This document shows positions 8,712-18,497 of a stretch of 53,075 nt of DNA, one piece after another. The DNA comes from Rhizobium sp. Root1334 (GTDB lineage: Bacteria; Pseudomonadota; Alphaproteobacteria; Rhizobiales; Rhizobiaceae), in assembly GCF_001426665.1 (NCBI RefSeq), contig NZ_LMEY01000014.1:1627-54701 (forward strand), in the 5' to 3' direction. Positions within the stretch are counted from its first letter, which is position 1. Every line of letters begins with the position of its first letter. The translations under genes were made by a program, and so were the position numbers. The notes beneath the pieces were generated by a model, which was given only the letters and a program-made list of their open reading frames with translations, was not told the DNA's origin and ran no database searches.

Positions 8712-8789
8712 CCGCGGACCGCCTTCCGACGGGCGAGGCCGTCCATGAATTGCGTATCTGCGACCCCCGACAGCAAGCGAGGTGATCTG

Positions 8790-10433
8790 ATGGAATCGAT
8801 TGTTATCAGCCTCAATCTCTTCGGCGCCGTTGCACTGCTGCTGTTTGGGCTTGGCCAGATCAAGGAGGGCATGACGCGTGCCTTTGGCGCCAAGCTACGC
8901 ATCGGGTTGGCCGCCGGCACACGTGGCGGGCTCCGCTCCTTCATCGCCGGCTTCATCGCAACGGTCGCCCTGCAGAGTTCCACGGCAACAGCCTTGATGG
9001 TGGCCTCTTTCGTCGAGAAGGATCTGATCGTTCCTGCCATGGCGCAAATCGTATTGCTTGGTGCCAATGTCGGCACGGCAACAACGGCGTGGATCGTTGC
9101 TCTTGGCCTCGGTTGGCTTTCGCCGATGTTGATCCTTGCCGGTGTCATTCTTTCGCGCACCAAGTCGGCACCGCGACAGGGGGCGGGTGCCGCTCTCGTC
9201 GGCGTCGGCATGATGCTGCTTTCGCTGCACCTACTTTCCGCTGCGACCGATCCCATACGGCAATCCCCGGCGCTCAGCCTGTTCATCACCATGCTCGGCA
9301 ATGCCTGGCCCGTCGCGCTGATCTTCTCGGCGGTTCTCGCAGTCCTGGCATCCTCAAGCCTTGCCATCGTCGTTCTGATCCTGTCGCTCGCGGCAAACGG
9401 CAGCATTGATACCAGTCTGGTCATCGTGCTGGTTCTCGGTGCCAATCTTGGAGGCGCTATTCCGCCCGTGCTGGCAACGTTGAAGGCGCCGGTTTCTGCC
9501 CGCCGGGTCACTCTCGGCAACCTCATCGTACGGGCGATCGGCTGTGTTGCGGCCCTTCCACTCGCCGGTTATGGCGCCGGGCTGCTGGAAATGTCGCCTT
9601 TCTCGCACACCAATTTCGCTGTTGATGCGCATCTGCTTTTCAATGTCGCCGTTGCCATCATCGCCTGGCCGCTATCGCCGCTGCTTTTTCGCGCAACCAC
9701 GGTCCTTCTTCCGGAGAAGAAGGAAGACGATGGCGATCGTAGCTATCTCGACAGTCATGATCTCGACCGGCCGGTCGCAGCCCTGGCTGGGGCAAGCCGT
9801 GAGGTCATGCTGGTGGGCGATTTGATCGAGCGCATGCTGGTACAGGCCAGTGAGGCCATGCGCCACAGCGATCTGTCCAAGCTCGCCGGCATCAGCGCGC
9901 TGGAGGGACGGGTGGACCACATCCAGCATGGGATCAAGGTCTATGTCTCGAAGGTCGGTCAGGACGGGTTAAGCGGCAAGGACCATCGCCGCGCCATGGA
10001 TATCGTCGAATATGCCATCAATCTCGAGCATATCGGCGATATCATCGAGAAGGGTATTCGCCCGGAAATTGCCAAGAAGATCAATCTCGGCCTGCAATTC
10101 TCCGGCGACGGCAAGAATGAGCTCGAGCAGCTTTTCACCATCACGCTCGACAATATCCGCATGGCGCAAACGGTATTCGCGACCCAGAATGCCGACCTTG
10201 CGCGCCGGTTGGTTGAAGTGAAGGAAGATGTGCGCCGGCTGGAAAAGCAATCCGCCGAACGGCACCTGCAGCGCCTTCGCGACGGCCGGGCCGACAGCAT
10301 TCAGACGAGTTCCGTGCATCTCGACATGCTGCGCGATTTGAAGCGGATCAATGCCCATATCGCCTCGGTCGCCCACCCAATCCTGGACCAGAGCGGCCTT
10401 CTGAGCGAAAGCCGGATCAAGCAGGCGCTTTAA
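8790..10433 (+). CDS. Na/Pi-cotransporter family protein (YjbB-like) with PhoU-like tail
   Basis: A 547-residue membrane protein with two inverted Na_Pi_cotrans repeats, marked by FIATVALQSSTATALMVASF and the second Ser-rich motif VLASSSLAIVVLILSL. About eight or nine membrane segments lie before residue 310. A soluble PhoU-like helical domain follows (about 340-540). The start at MESIVISLNLF was chosen because AGGTGA lies just upstream; an in-frame ATG 15 codons earlier is less well supported. E. coli YjbB of this family exports phosphate. In a block of three phosphatase genes, removing surplus Pi from the cytoplasm is a sensible role (inference). It shares its final TTAA with the convergent LacI gene. 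Confidence 0.9.
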   Translation: MESIVISLNLFGAVALLLFGLGQIKEGMTRAFGAKLRIGLAAGTRGGLRSFIAGFIATVALQSSTATALMVASFVEKDLIVPAMAQIVLLGANVGTATTAWIVALGLGWLSPMLILAGVILSRTKSAPRQGAGAALVGVGMMLLSLHLLSAATDPIRQSPALSLFITMLGNAWPVALIFSAVLAVLASSSLAIVVLILSLAANGSIDTSLVIVLVLGANLGGAIPPVLATLKAPVSARRVTLGNLIVRAIGCVAALPLAGYGAGLLEMSPFSHTNFAVDAHLLFNVAVAIIAWPLSPLLFRATTVLLPEKKEDDGDRSYLDSHDLDRPVAALAGASREVMLVGDLIERMLVQASEAMRHSDLSKLAGISALEGRVDHIQHGIKVYVSKVGQDGLSGKDHRRAMDIVEYAINLEHIGDIIEKGIRPEIAKKINLGLQFSGDGKNELEQLFTITLDNIRMAQTVFATQNADLARRLVEVKEDVRRLEKQSAERHLQRLRDGRADSIQTSSVHLDMLRDLKRINAHIASVAHPILDQSGLLSESRIKQAL

Positions 10434-11416
10434 CGGGCGGTAATGCGCTCGACCAAGGCGACAGGCACGATTTGGAGCCGGGTTTCCGGCTCGTCGCTTG
10501 CAAGCGCCGTCAATACCTTCTCGGTCAAGGCGTCGACAGACTGCCTGACCGTCGTCAATTGATAGCTCTTCCAACCGGCCTGTGGAATGTCGTCAAAGCC
10601 GACAATCGACAGGTCTTCCGGCACGCGACGGCCCATTTCCAGCCGGGCAGCATCTATAAAGCCCAGTGCAAGCAGATCCGTCACGCAGAATGCGCCATCA
10701 ATTGCTTTGTCGCCCAACAGGTCGCACCCCGCCTGATAGCCACTTTCATAACTTGTCGGGCCGTCGAACCAGGAAACGACTTCGGCACCTTCCATGGCCA
10801 TACGCTTGCTGAAGGCCGTCGCTCGCCGCACTTGTGCCGGTGTCTGGCTTGCGCTGGATATTACCGCGACTTTTTGGCACCGAGCCTCGATCAGCCGCAT
10901 TGCGGCGAGATCGGCACCATGGGAATCGTCACTCAGCACCATATTTGTATCCGTGCGGTCGAGCCTCTGATTGATCAGGATGAGCCGGACGCCATTGGCC
11001 ATGCACTCGTCGATAATCGATGCTGGCGGCTCGCCGGAAAGGACCACGATCGCCTGCGCACGGAATTCGAAGAGAAGCTCGATGAGCGGTGCAATATCCT
11101 TGCGGGCGTCGGCTGCATTCAGCAAAAGACATTGCAGCCCGCGCCGCAGGAGGCCGAGGCTCAGCAGATCAAGCTGCTTGGAAATGAAGGGCGAGCTGAG
11201 ATTTGTCCCGACAACGCCAATCAAGTTCGACCGGTCGTTGTTCAGCCCCTGCGCCAGACGATTGACGCGGTAGCCCAAGTCACGGGCAGCTTTTAGGACC
11301 TTGCGCCGAACCGACTGGGAGACGCTACCGCCGGGGGTGAATGTGCGCGAAACAGCCGAGCGCGAAACACCGGCCTTCTTGGCCACTTCCTCGGCCGTTA
11401 CGAAGCCTCTTGCCAT
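10430..11416 (-). CDS. LacI-family transcriptional regulator
   Basis: A 328-residue regulator. The N-terminal LacI helix-turn-helix is VTAEEVAKKAGVSRSAVSRTF (split around residues 4-24), with the hinge helix region near RVNRLAQGLNNDRSNLIGVV. A periplasmic-binding-protein-like effector domain follows to the C-terminus (TDLLALGFIDAARLEMGRRV, LSIVGFDDIPQAGW). The start at MARGFVTAEE is preferred over a TTG four codons upstream. It lies between the phosphatase operon (convergent, stops overlapping) and the ABC transporter (divergent). That position makes it the likely regulator of both, with the imported compound or a breakdown product as effector (inference). Confidence 0.93.
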   Translation of the reverse strand: MARGFVTAEEVAKKAGVSRSAVSRTFTPGGSVSQSVRRKVLKAARDLGYRVNRLAQGLNNDRSNLIGVVGTNLSSPFISKQLDLLSLGLLRRGLQCLLLNAADARKDIAPLIELLFEFRAQAIVVLSGEPPASIIDECMANGVRLILINQRLDRTDTNMVLSDDSHGADLAAMRLIEARCQKVAVISSASQTPAQVRRATAFSKRMAMEGAEVVSWFDGPTSYESGYQAGCDLLGDKAIDGAFCVTDLLALGFIDAARLEMGRRVPEDLSIVGFDDIPQAGWKSYQLTTVRQSVDALTEKVLTALASDEPETRLQIVPVALVERITAR

Positions 11417-11612
11417 GCACGTCCCCAATTCAAATCAAGTGCCTGATATTACAGGCCACATTGTATTGGTTTTTCCAACCTAAAAATTTGCGCCGATGCA
11501 GAGTCGGAGCAGCGAGACACGCGCAATCCACCGTCGATGAACGTGCATCCGGCTTCAGGCGATTGCGACACATCGTTTGCGAAGAGGCACACGTTCGCAG
11601 AGCGAGCGAAAC

Positions 11613-11631
11613 TTTGTGCAAAACACACAAA
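11613..11631. promoter_or_regulatory. Inverted repeat TTTGTG-N7-CACAAA
   Basis: Six-base arms TTTGTG (11613-11618) and CACAAA (11626-11631) face each other about 55 bp upstream of the TTGACA box. This is a plausible activator or repressor site of the ABC transporter operon. Recognition by a particular family cannot be assigned. Confidence 0.3.
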
Positions 11632-11662
11632 AATAATCACATAAAATCAAATAGATAAACTA

Positions 11663-11716
11663 ATGACCGCGTGTGCATTTTTTCGTTGACAAAACGGCGA
11701 TGTCGATAGATCATGT
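11663..11716 (+). promoter_or_regulatory. Probable promoter of the ABC transporter operon with shared operator element
   Basis: TTGACA at 11686-11691 is a consensus -35 box. A -10 box 17-18 bases downstream is poor (GATCAT/TCATGT region), so an activator may be needed. Just upstream, CGCGTGTGCA (11668-11677) repeats exactly a 10-mer in the operator candidate before the phosphatase operon at 5483-5492, and 14 of 16 bases match when it is extended. This supports co-regulation of the two operons. Confidence 0.4.
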
Positions 11717-11752
11717 ATTCCAAGGTGATCCAAAGAACGGAATATTTATTCC
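11716..11752. promoter_or_regulatory. Triple TATTCC/GGAATA half-sites
   Basis: GGAATA-TT-TATTCC (11739-11752) is a perfect inverted repeat. A third half-site, TATTCC, stands at 11716-11721. The position just downstream of the presumed promoter suits a repressor operator. No cognate regulator is assigned. Confidence 0.35.
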
Positions 11753-11943
11753 ATTTTTCTGAAGAAACGATGCCTCTGGGAGGAGCCGCATCATCGCCGT
11801 CAAGCAGGCCCGGCCTGATGCTGGAGGATTGAAACCATTGCCCGCGCCTAAGCGCATCGTGTCAGCCCGTCACGGGAGAACGCGACGTATTTGAAGGTAT
11901 CTGCCGGAGGGCAGGGGCAATGCTGTGGTTGCGAGGGAATATA

Positions 11944-13796
11944 ATGGCACTTCTAAGTGAAACAGCGAAGGTGGAGGGTCTGGTTCGAAAGCCGGTCGCC
12001 ACGCCTTCGGCATGGCAGGTCTGGCGATACCGCTTAAAGGTTGCGCTGCGCGAACCGACGACACTCGTCGGCGTCCTGACGGCTCTCATCTTTACCTATC
12101 TGATCGTTGTTCCGATCATCTCGATCGTTCTCGACGCAGTGCGCGTGCAATTCGGGCATGAGCGGCGTCTCGGCAAGGATGTCGGCGATCTCACGCTTTA
12201 CTACATCGACCGGGCGTTCTTCTCACCGGTCGCGCACGACCTCTTCTGGCGGCCGCTGTTCAACACCCTCACCGTAGCGCTCGGGGCCATCTCGCTGTCC
12301 CTTGTTATCGGCACCGTGCTTGCCTGGCTGATCAGCCGTACGGATATGTTCGGCCGACGCTGGTTCGCAACGGCCCTGATCGTGCCTTACATGCTGCCCG
12401 CCTGGACGTTTGCGCTGGCCTGGACGACGCTGTTCAAGAACCGCACGATCGGCGGCCAGCCCGGCTGGTTCGAGGCCATGGGCTTGACGCCGCCGGACTG
12501 GGTCGCCTATGGCCGCTTTCCGATCACCATCATTCTGGCGCTGCATTACACGCCTTTCGTCATCCTGCTGTTCGGCTCGGCGCTCCGCCGCTTCGATTCA
12601 CAACTGGAGGACTCCGCTCGAATCCTCGGCGCTCACCGCTACCAGGTTGCCATCCAGATCATCATGCCGCTGATGCGTCCGGCGCTTTTGTCTTCGATGG
12701 TGCTGATTTTCGCAAAATGCCTTGGCGAATTCGGCGTTCCCTATGTACTCGGCCTTCCGGTCAAGTTCGAAGTCCTCTCGACCTCGCTGTTCCGCAGCAT
12801 TGCATCCCGCCAGACCGGTGTTGCCGGGGTTGTGGCCGCATCGATCATGCTGATCGGCATTATCACACTGATGATTGACGCACGGCTGGTGCGCGAAGCC
12901 CGCCGCTTTGTCACCATTGGTTCAAAGGGCTCGATGAACAGGCAGAGCCGCCTCGGCAAGATGCGCCTCCCGGCGACCGGCTTTGCAGCAACGGTCTTCA
13001 TTCTCTCCGTCGGCCTGCCGCTTCTGACGCTTGCCCTGTCTACCGTGATGAAGATGCCGGCGAAATTCACGCTCGACAATTTCACCCTCGACTACTGGAT
13101 CGGCACCGACCTTCATACCGTGGCGCTGCAGACAGGGATCCTGCTCAGCCCCGAGCTATGGGCTGCAGCCAAGAACACGATGATGATCGTCGGCCTTGCG
13201 TCCCTTGTGTCCGGCGTCCTCGGCCTGCTCGTCGGCTATGTCGTCATCCGCACACCCGTCCGCGCCCTGTCGGTCTATCTGCGCCAGGTCACATTCCTGC
13301 CCTATCTGGTTCCCGGGATTGCCTTTGCAGCGGCCTATCTTTCGCTGTTTGCAGTGCCGCGCGGCCCGATGCCGGCTCTCTATGGTACCGTGACCATCCT
13401 TATTCTGGCTCTCATCGCCGACCAGATGCCTTACGCTTCACGTGCAGGCATCTCCGCTATGACCCAGCTCGGCAAGGATCCGGAAGAAGCAGCTCAGATC
13501 GCTGGTGCCGGCTGGTTCCGCCGCATGATCTCCATCGTCATTCCGATCCAGAAGGGATCGCTGGTGACAGGCGTGCTCTTGCCGTTCATCTCGGGCATCA
13601 AGGGGCTCAGCCTCTTCGTGATCCTGGCTGTGCCGAGCACGGACGTGCTGACCACCTATTCCCTGCGGCTGGTCGATTATCACTATACGCAAGCCGCAAA
13701 TGCCGTGGTGCTGATCATCGCTGCCATCGCCTATTTCGGCACGCTGTTGGCCCAGAAGTTGACCCGTACAAATCTTGCAGAAGGACTTGGAAGCTG

Positions 13797-13797
<1 letters not shown>
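11944..13797 (+). CDS. ABC transporter permease, fused two-domain (AfuB/FbpB type)
   Basis: A 617-residue permease with two BPD_transp_1 domains in one chain (about 90-300 and 400-600) and about twelve membrane segments. EAA-loop motifs read EDSARILGAHRYQVAIQIIMP in the first half and EEAAQIAGAGWFRRMISIVIP in the second. This fused architecture is typical of the ferric-iron (Fbp) and sugar-phosphate (Afu) type uptake family. The start was taken at MALLSETAKVE, with GAGGGA five bases upstream; an ATG at 11920 with GGAGG is an alternative. The ATPase gene follows with a one-base overlap (TGATG). The substrate is probably an anion or phosphorylated organic molecule, judged from the neighbouring phosphatases rather than from sequence. 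Confidence 0.9.
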
Positions 13798-14930
<1,133 letters not shown>

Positions 14931-14973
14931 GATCACCAGGAAACGGACATATGCTTGCTGAAGGAGGAGCAGT

Positions 14974-16101
14974 ATGAAGCGTAAAATGACAGGCGGCAGG
15001 AACACCCTGCTATGTGCAACGGCGATCTTAACCTTGCTTGCCGGTGCGGCGAAGGCGGAGGAGCCTTTCGATCTCAATGCGCTGATCGAGGCAGCCAAGC
15101 AGGAAAAGCCGATCACGGTCTATGACAGCACCGGCAAGATCGTCGAAATGGCTGAGAATTTCGCCAAGAAATATGGCGTCGGGGCCGAAGGCTCGAAGGT
15201 CAAGGCAACGGCCCAGCTTGAGATGATCATTCGCGAAGCGCGCGCCAACAACATCCAGGGCGACGTGTCGATCATCAGCGATGCACCGGCGGCCATGGCC
15301 CAGCTGATCCCGCAGGGGTTTGCCGAAAGCTGGCTGCCGCCGGATCTCGCCAAGACCATTCCCGCCGAGTACCAGGACCCGCTGACGGTCGTCACCAGCG
15401 CCAATGTCTGGGCCTACAACACCGAACTCTTCGACAAATGCCCCGTTGCCAATATCTGGGAGCTGACGGAGCCGAAGTGGAAGGGCAAGGTCGCCATGCA
15501 GGATCCGCTCGGCAAAGCGTCCTATGTCGACTGGTTCAACCAGATGGCCAAGCATGGCGACGACAAGGTCGCGGGCGCCTACAAGGATTTTTATGGCAAG
15601 GACCTCCAGACCGGAGAGACGAGCGCCACCGCGGCCTGGATCAAGGCGCTCGCCGCCAACGCGCCGCTGCTTACAGATGCCGATGCCGCGGCAGCCGAAG
15701 CCGTCGGTGTTCCCGGTCAGAAAGAGGCCTTCATGGGCCTGATCAGTTCGGCGAAATTCCGCGACAATGCCGACAAGGGCATGAAGCTCGGTCTTTGCAA
15801 GGACCTGAAGCCATGGCTTGGCTGGCTCTATCCCGGCGTTGGCTTGATCACCAAGGGCACCAACAGCCCGAACGCGGCAAAGCTGTTCATCCACTACGTG
15901 ATGACCGAAGAGGGCATCGCACCGCAGGCGATCGACGGCAAGATGTCAACCAATACCGAGGTCAAGCCGCCTGCCGACGAGCCGTCCGGTATCGGCGCCG
16001 TTCTCGACCAGGTCCTGCCCTACAGCATGGCGACCAGCCTCGATGACTGGGATCAGCGCGAGACCTGGCAGGACTTCTGGCGGTTGAACTATCAGAAATA
16101 A
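14974..16101 (+). CDS. ABC transporter periplasmic binding protein, paralogue 1 of 3
   Basis: A 375-residue extracellular solute-binding protein with a signal peptide ending at AGAAKA-EE. The mature start is FDLNALIEAAKQEKPITVYD, followed by IWELTEPKWKGKVAM and LFIHYVMTEEGIAPQ, all features of the Fbp/Afu/PotD-like binding-protein group. A strong site GGAGGAG precedes the ATG. It is followed at 16125 and 17314 by two paralogues of nearly equal length. All share the frame FDLDALIxAAKxExPIxxYxxTGKIV. It lacks the Tyr-pair context I would expect for a classical ferric-binding protein. Together with the phosphatase neighbours this favours an organic anion, but this is inference. Confidence 0.9.
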   Translation: MKRKMTGGRNTLLCATAILTLLAGAAKAEEPFDLNALIEAAKQEKPITVYDSTGKIVEMAENFAKKYGVGAEGSKVKATAQLEMIIREARANNIQGDVSIISDAPAAMAQLIPQGFAESWLPPDLAKTIPAEYQDPLTVVTSANVWAYNTELFDKCPVANIWELTEPKWKGKVAMQDPLGKASYVDWFNQMAKHGDDKVAGAYKDFYGKDLQTGETSATAAWIKALAANAPLLTDADAAAAEAVGVPGQKEAFMGLISSAKFRDNADKGMKLGLCKDLKPWLGWLYPGVGLITKGTNSPNAAKLFIHYVMTEEGIAPQAIDGKMSTNTEVKPPADEPSGIGAVLDQVLPYSMATSLDDWDQRETWQDFWRLNYQK

Positions 16102-16124
16102 CGGCAGATCAGGGAGCAGTCACC

Positions 16125-17264
16125 ATGACCCAAACCATGCAGGCAAACCAGCGGAGGCGGCGAGCAGCCGCCTCCGCACTGGCCCTCATTCTTACAACGG
16201 CGATCGGCGGCGCAGCGCATGCCGAAGAGGCTTTCAATCTCGACGCCCTCATCGATGCAGCGAAGAAGGAACCACCGATCACCGTCTATGCCGTGACCGG
16301 TAAGATCGTCGACACGGCCGAGGCCTTCACCGCCAAATACGGCGTGCAAGCCAGTGGCAAGAAGGTCAACGAGGCGACTCAGGTCGAATTGATGATCCGC
16401 GAGTATCAGGCCGGCAACATCGTCGGTGATGTCAGCGTCGCAACCGATGTTGCTTCGGCCATGGGTGAGCTTCTGCCGGAAGGCATCGCCACCAGCTGGA
16501 CGCCTGGCGACCTGGCAACCGACATTCCGGAAAAGCTGCGTAGCCCGCTCGTCGTCGTCTCCGATCCGCATGTGTGGACCTACAACACCGAGAAATACGA
16601 CAAATGCCCGGTCACCAACATCTGGCAGCTGACGGAGCCGCAGTGGAAGGGCAAGCTTGCCATGCTCGACCTCTTCGACAAGCCGCTCTACGCGGATTGG
16701 TTCAACCAGATTGAAACACATCATGATGCGGATGTGGCCAAGGCGTACGAAGATCTCTACGGCAAGGCGCTGGCGACGGACGAAAAGAGTGCGACAGCAG
16801 CCTGGGTGAAGGCCTTTGCCGAAAACGCACCGCTGCTTTCGGATTCAAGCACTGTCGCGGAAGCCGCCGGTGCACCGGGACAGGCAGAGCCATTCTTCGT
16901 CATCACGTCAACGGCGAAGTATCGCGACAACGAGGCCAAGGGGCTGAAGCTCGGGCTTTGCGATGGTGTAAAACCTTTTTCCGGCTTTCTATATCCCGGT
17001 TTCGGCCTGATGGCCGCCCAGACGAAAAGCCCCAACGCAGCCAAGCTTTTCTTGCGCTACCTGATGACCGAAGAGGGCATCGCGCCACAGACAATCGATG
17101 GCAAGATCTCCGGCAATTCCAAGATCGGCCTGCCGGCCAACGAAGCTTCGGGCGTCGCCAAGCATCTCGACGAGTTGATGGCCTTCGATGCCGCGACCGC
17201 TGCAGACGATCTCGACAAGCGTGAGAGCTGGCAGGATTTCTGGCGTGTAAACTACAAGAAATAA
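16125..17264 (+). CDS. ABC transporter periplasmic binding protein, paralogue 2 of 3
   Basis: A 379-residue paralogue of the 14974 gene. It has a twin-Arg-rich N-terminus (NQRRRRAAASALALILTTAI) and a cleavable signal peptide ending near GGAAHA-EE. It keeps the same core motifs (IWQLTEPQWKGKLAM, LFLRYLMTEEGIAPQ, WQDFWRVNYKK) but differs in the substrate-facing middle: ITVYAVTGKIVDTAEAF instead of ITVYDSTGKIVEMAENF, and CDGVKPFSGFLYPG instead of CKDLKPWLGWLYPG. It is therefore the most divergent of the three and probably has a shifted ligand preference. The site GGGAG lies 10 bases before the ATG. Confidence 0.9.
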   Translation: MTQTMQANQRRRRAAASALALILTTAIGGAAHAEEAFNLDALIDAAKKEPPITVYAVTGKIVDTAEAFTAKYGVQASGKKVNEATQVELMIREYQAGNIVGDVSVATDVASAMGELLPEGIATSWTPGDLATDIPEKLRSPLVVVSDPHVWTYNTEKYDKCPVTNIWQLTEPQWKGKLAMLDLFDKPLYADWFNQIETHHDADVAKAYEDLYGKALATDEKSATAAWVKAFAENAPLLSDSSTVAEAAGAPGQAEPFFVITSTAKYRDNEAKGLKLGLCDGVKPFSGFLYPGFGLMAAQTKSPNAAKLFLRYLMTEEGIAPQTIDGKISGNSKIGLPANEASGVAKHLDELMAFDAATAADDLDKRESWQDFWRVNYKK

Positions 17265-17313
17265 ACCGGAGGCAGGTCCAAGCCTGCCTTCACTTTCCTT
17301 GGGAGGGGAAACG

Positions 17314-18438
17314 ATGAGAAAAAGCACATACGCGACGATGACGGCGATCGCCGCCATTCTGACGGCGGGGATTTCCACCGTCCCGGCTGCGGCGGACGAC
17401 GCCTTCGATCTCGACGCTCTTGTTGCTGCGGCAAAGCAGGAAAAGCCGATCAATATCTATGACAGCACCGGCAAGATCGTCGAGATGGCCGAGAATTTCA
17501 GCACCAAATACGGGCTGAAGGCGACGGGCATGAAGGTTTCGGCCAATAGCCAGCTGGAAATGATCATCCGCGAAAGCCAGGCGGACAATGTCCAGGGCGA
17601 TGTCGTGCTGATCACCGACGCACCAGCCGCACTGGCGCAGCTGCTGCCGGAAAACTTCGTCGAGAACTACCTGCCCGGCAACATGACCTCGAAGATCCCG
17701 GCTCAGTTCCAGAATCCGCTGGCGATCTCCACCAACGCCAATGTCTGGGCCTATAATACAGAAGCCTACGACAAATGCCCCGTTTCCAATATCTGGGAAC
17801 TGACCGAGCCGAAATGGAAGGGCAAGGTCGCCATGGTCGACCCGCTGACCAAAGGCAATTACACCGACTGGTTCAATCAGCTCGAAACGCACAGCACCGA
17901 CAAGGTGGCCGCAGCCTACAAGGCGCATTTCGGCAAGGACCTCGAAACAAGCGAAAAGAGCGCGGCCGCGGCCTGGATCAAGGCGCTGGCACAGAACGCA
18001 CCGCTGGCAACGGATGGTGACGATCCGGTTGCCGAAGCCGTTGGCGTTGCCGGCCAGAAAGAGCCCTTCATTGGCCTGCTCAGCTCCGCCAAGTTCCGCG
18101 ACAATGCGGACAAGGGGTACAAGCTCGGCATCTGCACTGATCTCGATCCCTGGGTTGGCTGGAGCTACATCAAGCTTGGCCTGATCGCTTCAAAGACAAA
18201 GAGCCCGAACACCGCCAAGCTCTTCATCCACTATATCCTGACCGAAGAAGGCATCGCGCCACAGATGAAGGACGGCAAGCTGCCGACCAGCACCGACATC
18301 AAGATGCCGGCCGACGAGCCGTCAGGCCTGATGAAGGTCGCCGGCAAGCTGCTTGGCTACGATTCATCCACCGGCCTCGACGATTTCGATCGCCGCGAAG
18401 AGTGGCAGGATTTCTGGCGCGTAAATTACACCAAGTGA
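17314..18438 (+). CDS. ABC transporter periplasmic binding protein, paralogue 3 of 3
   Basis: A 374-residue paralogue, closest to copy 1. They share YDSTGKIVEMAENF, NVWAYNTE, DKCPVxNIWELTEPKWKGK and SAKFRDNADKG. The signal peptide ends at VPAAA-DD. The start at 17314 has GGGAGGGG six bases upstream. It is the last gene of the transporter operon; a strong intrinsic terminator begins 8 bp after its stop. Three binding proteins feeding one permease would widen the substrate range or affinity range (inference). Confidence 0.9.
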   Translation: MRKSTYATMTAIAAILTAGISTVPAAADDAFDLDALVAAAKQEKPINIYDSTGKIVEMAENFSTKYGLKATGMKVSANSQLEMIIRESQADNVQGDVVLITDAPAALAQLLPENFVENYLPGNMTSKIPAQFQNPLAISTNANVWAYNTEAYDKCPVSNIWELTEPKWKGKVAMVDPLTKGNYTDWFNQLETHSTDKVAAAYKAHFGKDLETSEKSAAAAWIKALAQNAPLATDGDDPVAEAVGVAGQKEPFIGLLSSAKFRDNADKGYKLGICTDLDPWVGWSYIKLGLIASKTKSPNTAKLFIHYILTEEGIAPQMKDGKLPTSTDIKMPADEPSGLMKVAGKLLGYDSSTGLDDFDRREEWQDFWRVNYTK

Positions 18439-18445
18439 CCCCCTT

Positions 18446-18478
18446 GCCGGCGCGTCCTCCACCGCGCCGGCCTTTTTA
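18446..18478 (+). terminator. Intrinsic terminator of the ABC transporter operon
   Basis: A perfect 9-bp GC stem, GCCGGCGCG (18446-18454) with CGCGCCGGC (18463-18471), has an 8-base loop and is followed by CTTTTTAT. This is a textbook rho-independent terminator after the third binding-protein gene. Confidence 0.92.
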
Positions 18479-18497
18479 TCGAACGAGCAGACTGGAC

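Larger units (their letters stand above)
11417..11943. other. Long divergent regulatory region between lacI-type gene and ABC operon
   Basis: About 527 bases without a credible gene. The region is AT-rich between about 11610 and 11760, unlike the surrounding coding sequence. It carries a TTGACA -35 candidate at 11686 and several inverted repeats listed separately. A hairpin-forming stretch (CAGGC-CCG-GCCTG around 11800-11815) lies in the presumed leader. The length suggests a complex promoter with more than one regulator. Confidence 0.5.

Noticed and set aside
13158..13796. N-terminal extension of the ABC ATPase by over 200 residues
   Set aside because: It overlaps the permease in another frame. 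The ATPase family start MPTINLRGAQ lies at 13797, coupled to the permease stop.
14974..18438. CRISPR-like or repeat-array reading of the three similar genes
   Set aside because: The similarity is at protein level over 370 codons with divergent third bases. They are paralogous genes, not a repeat array.
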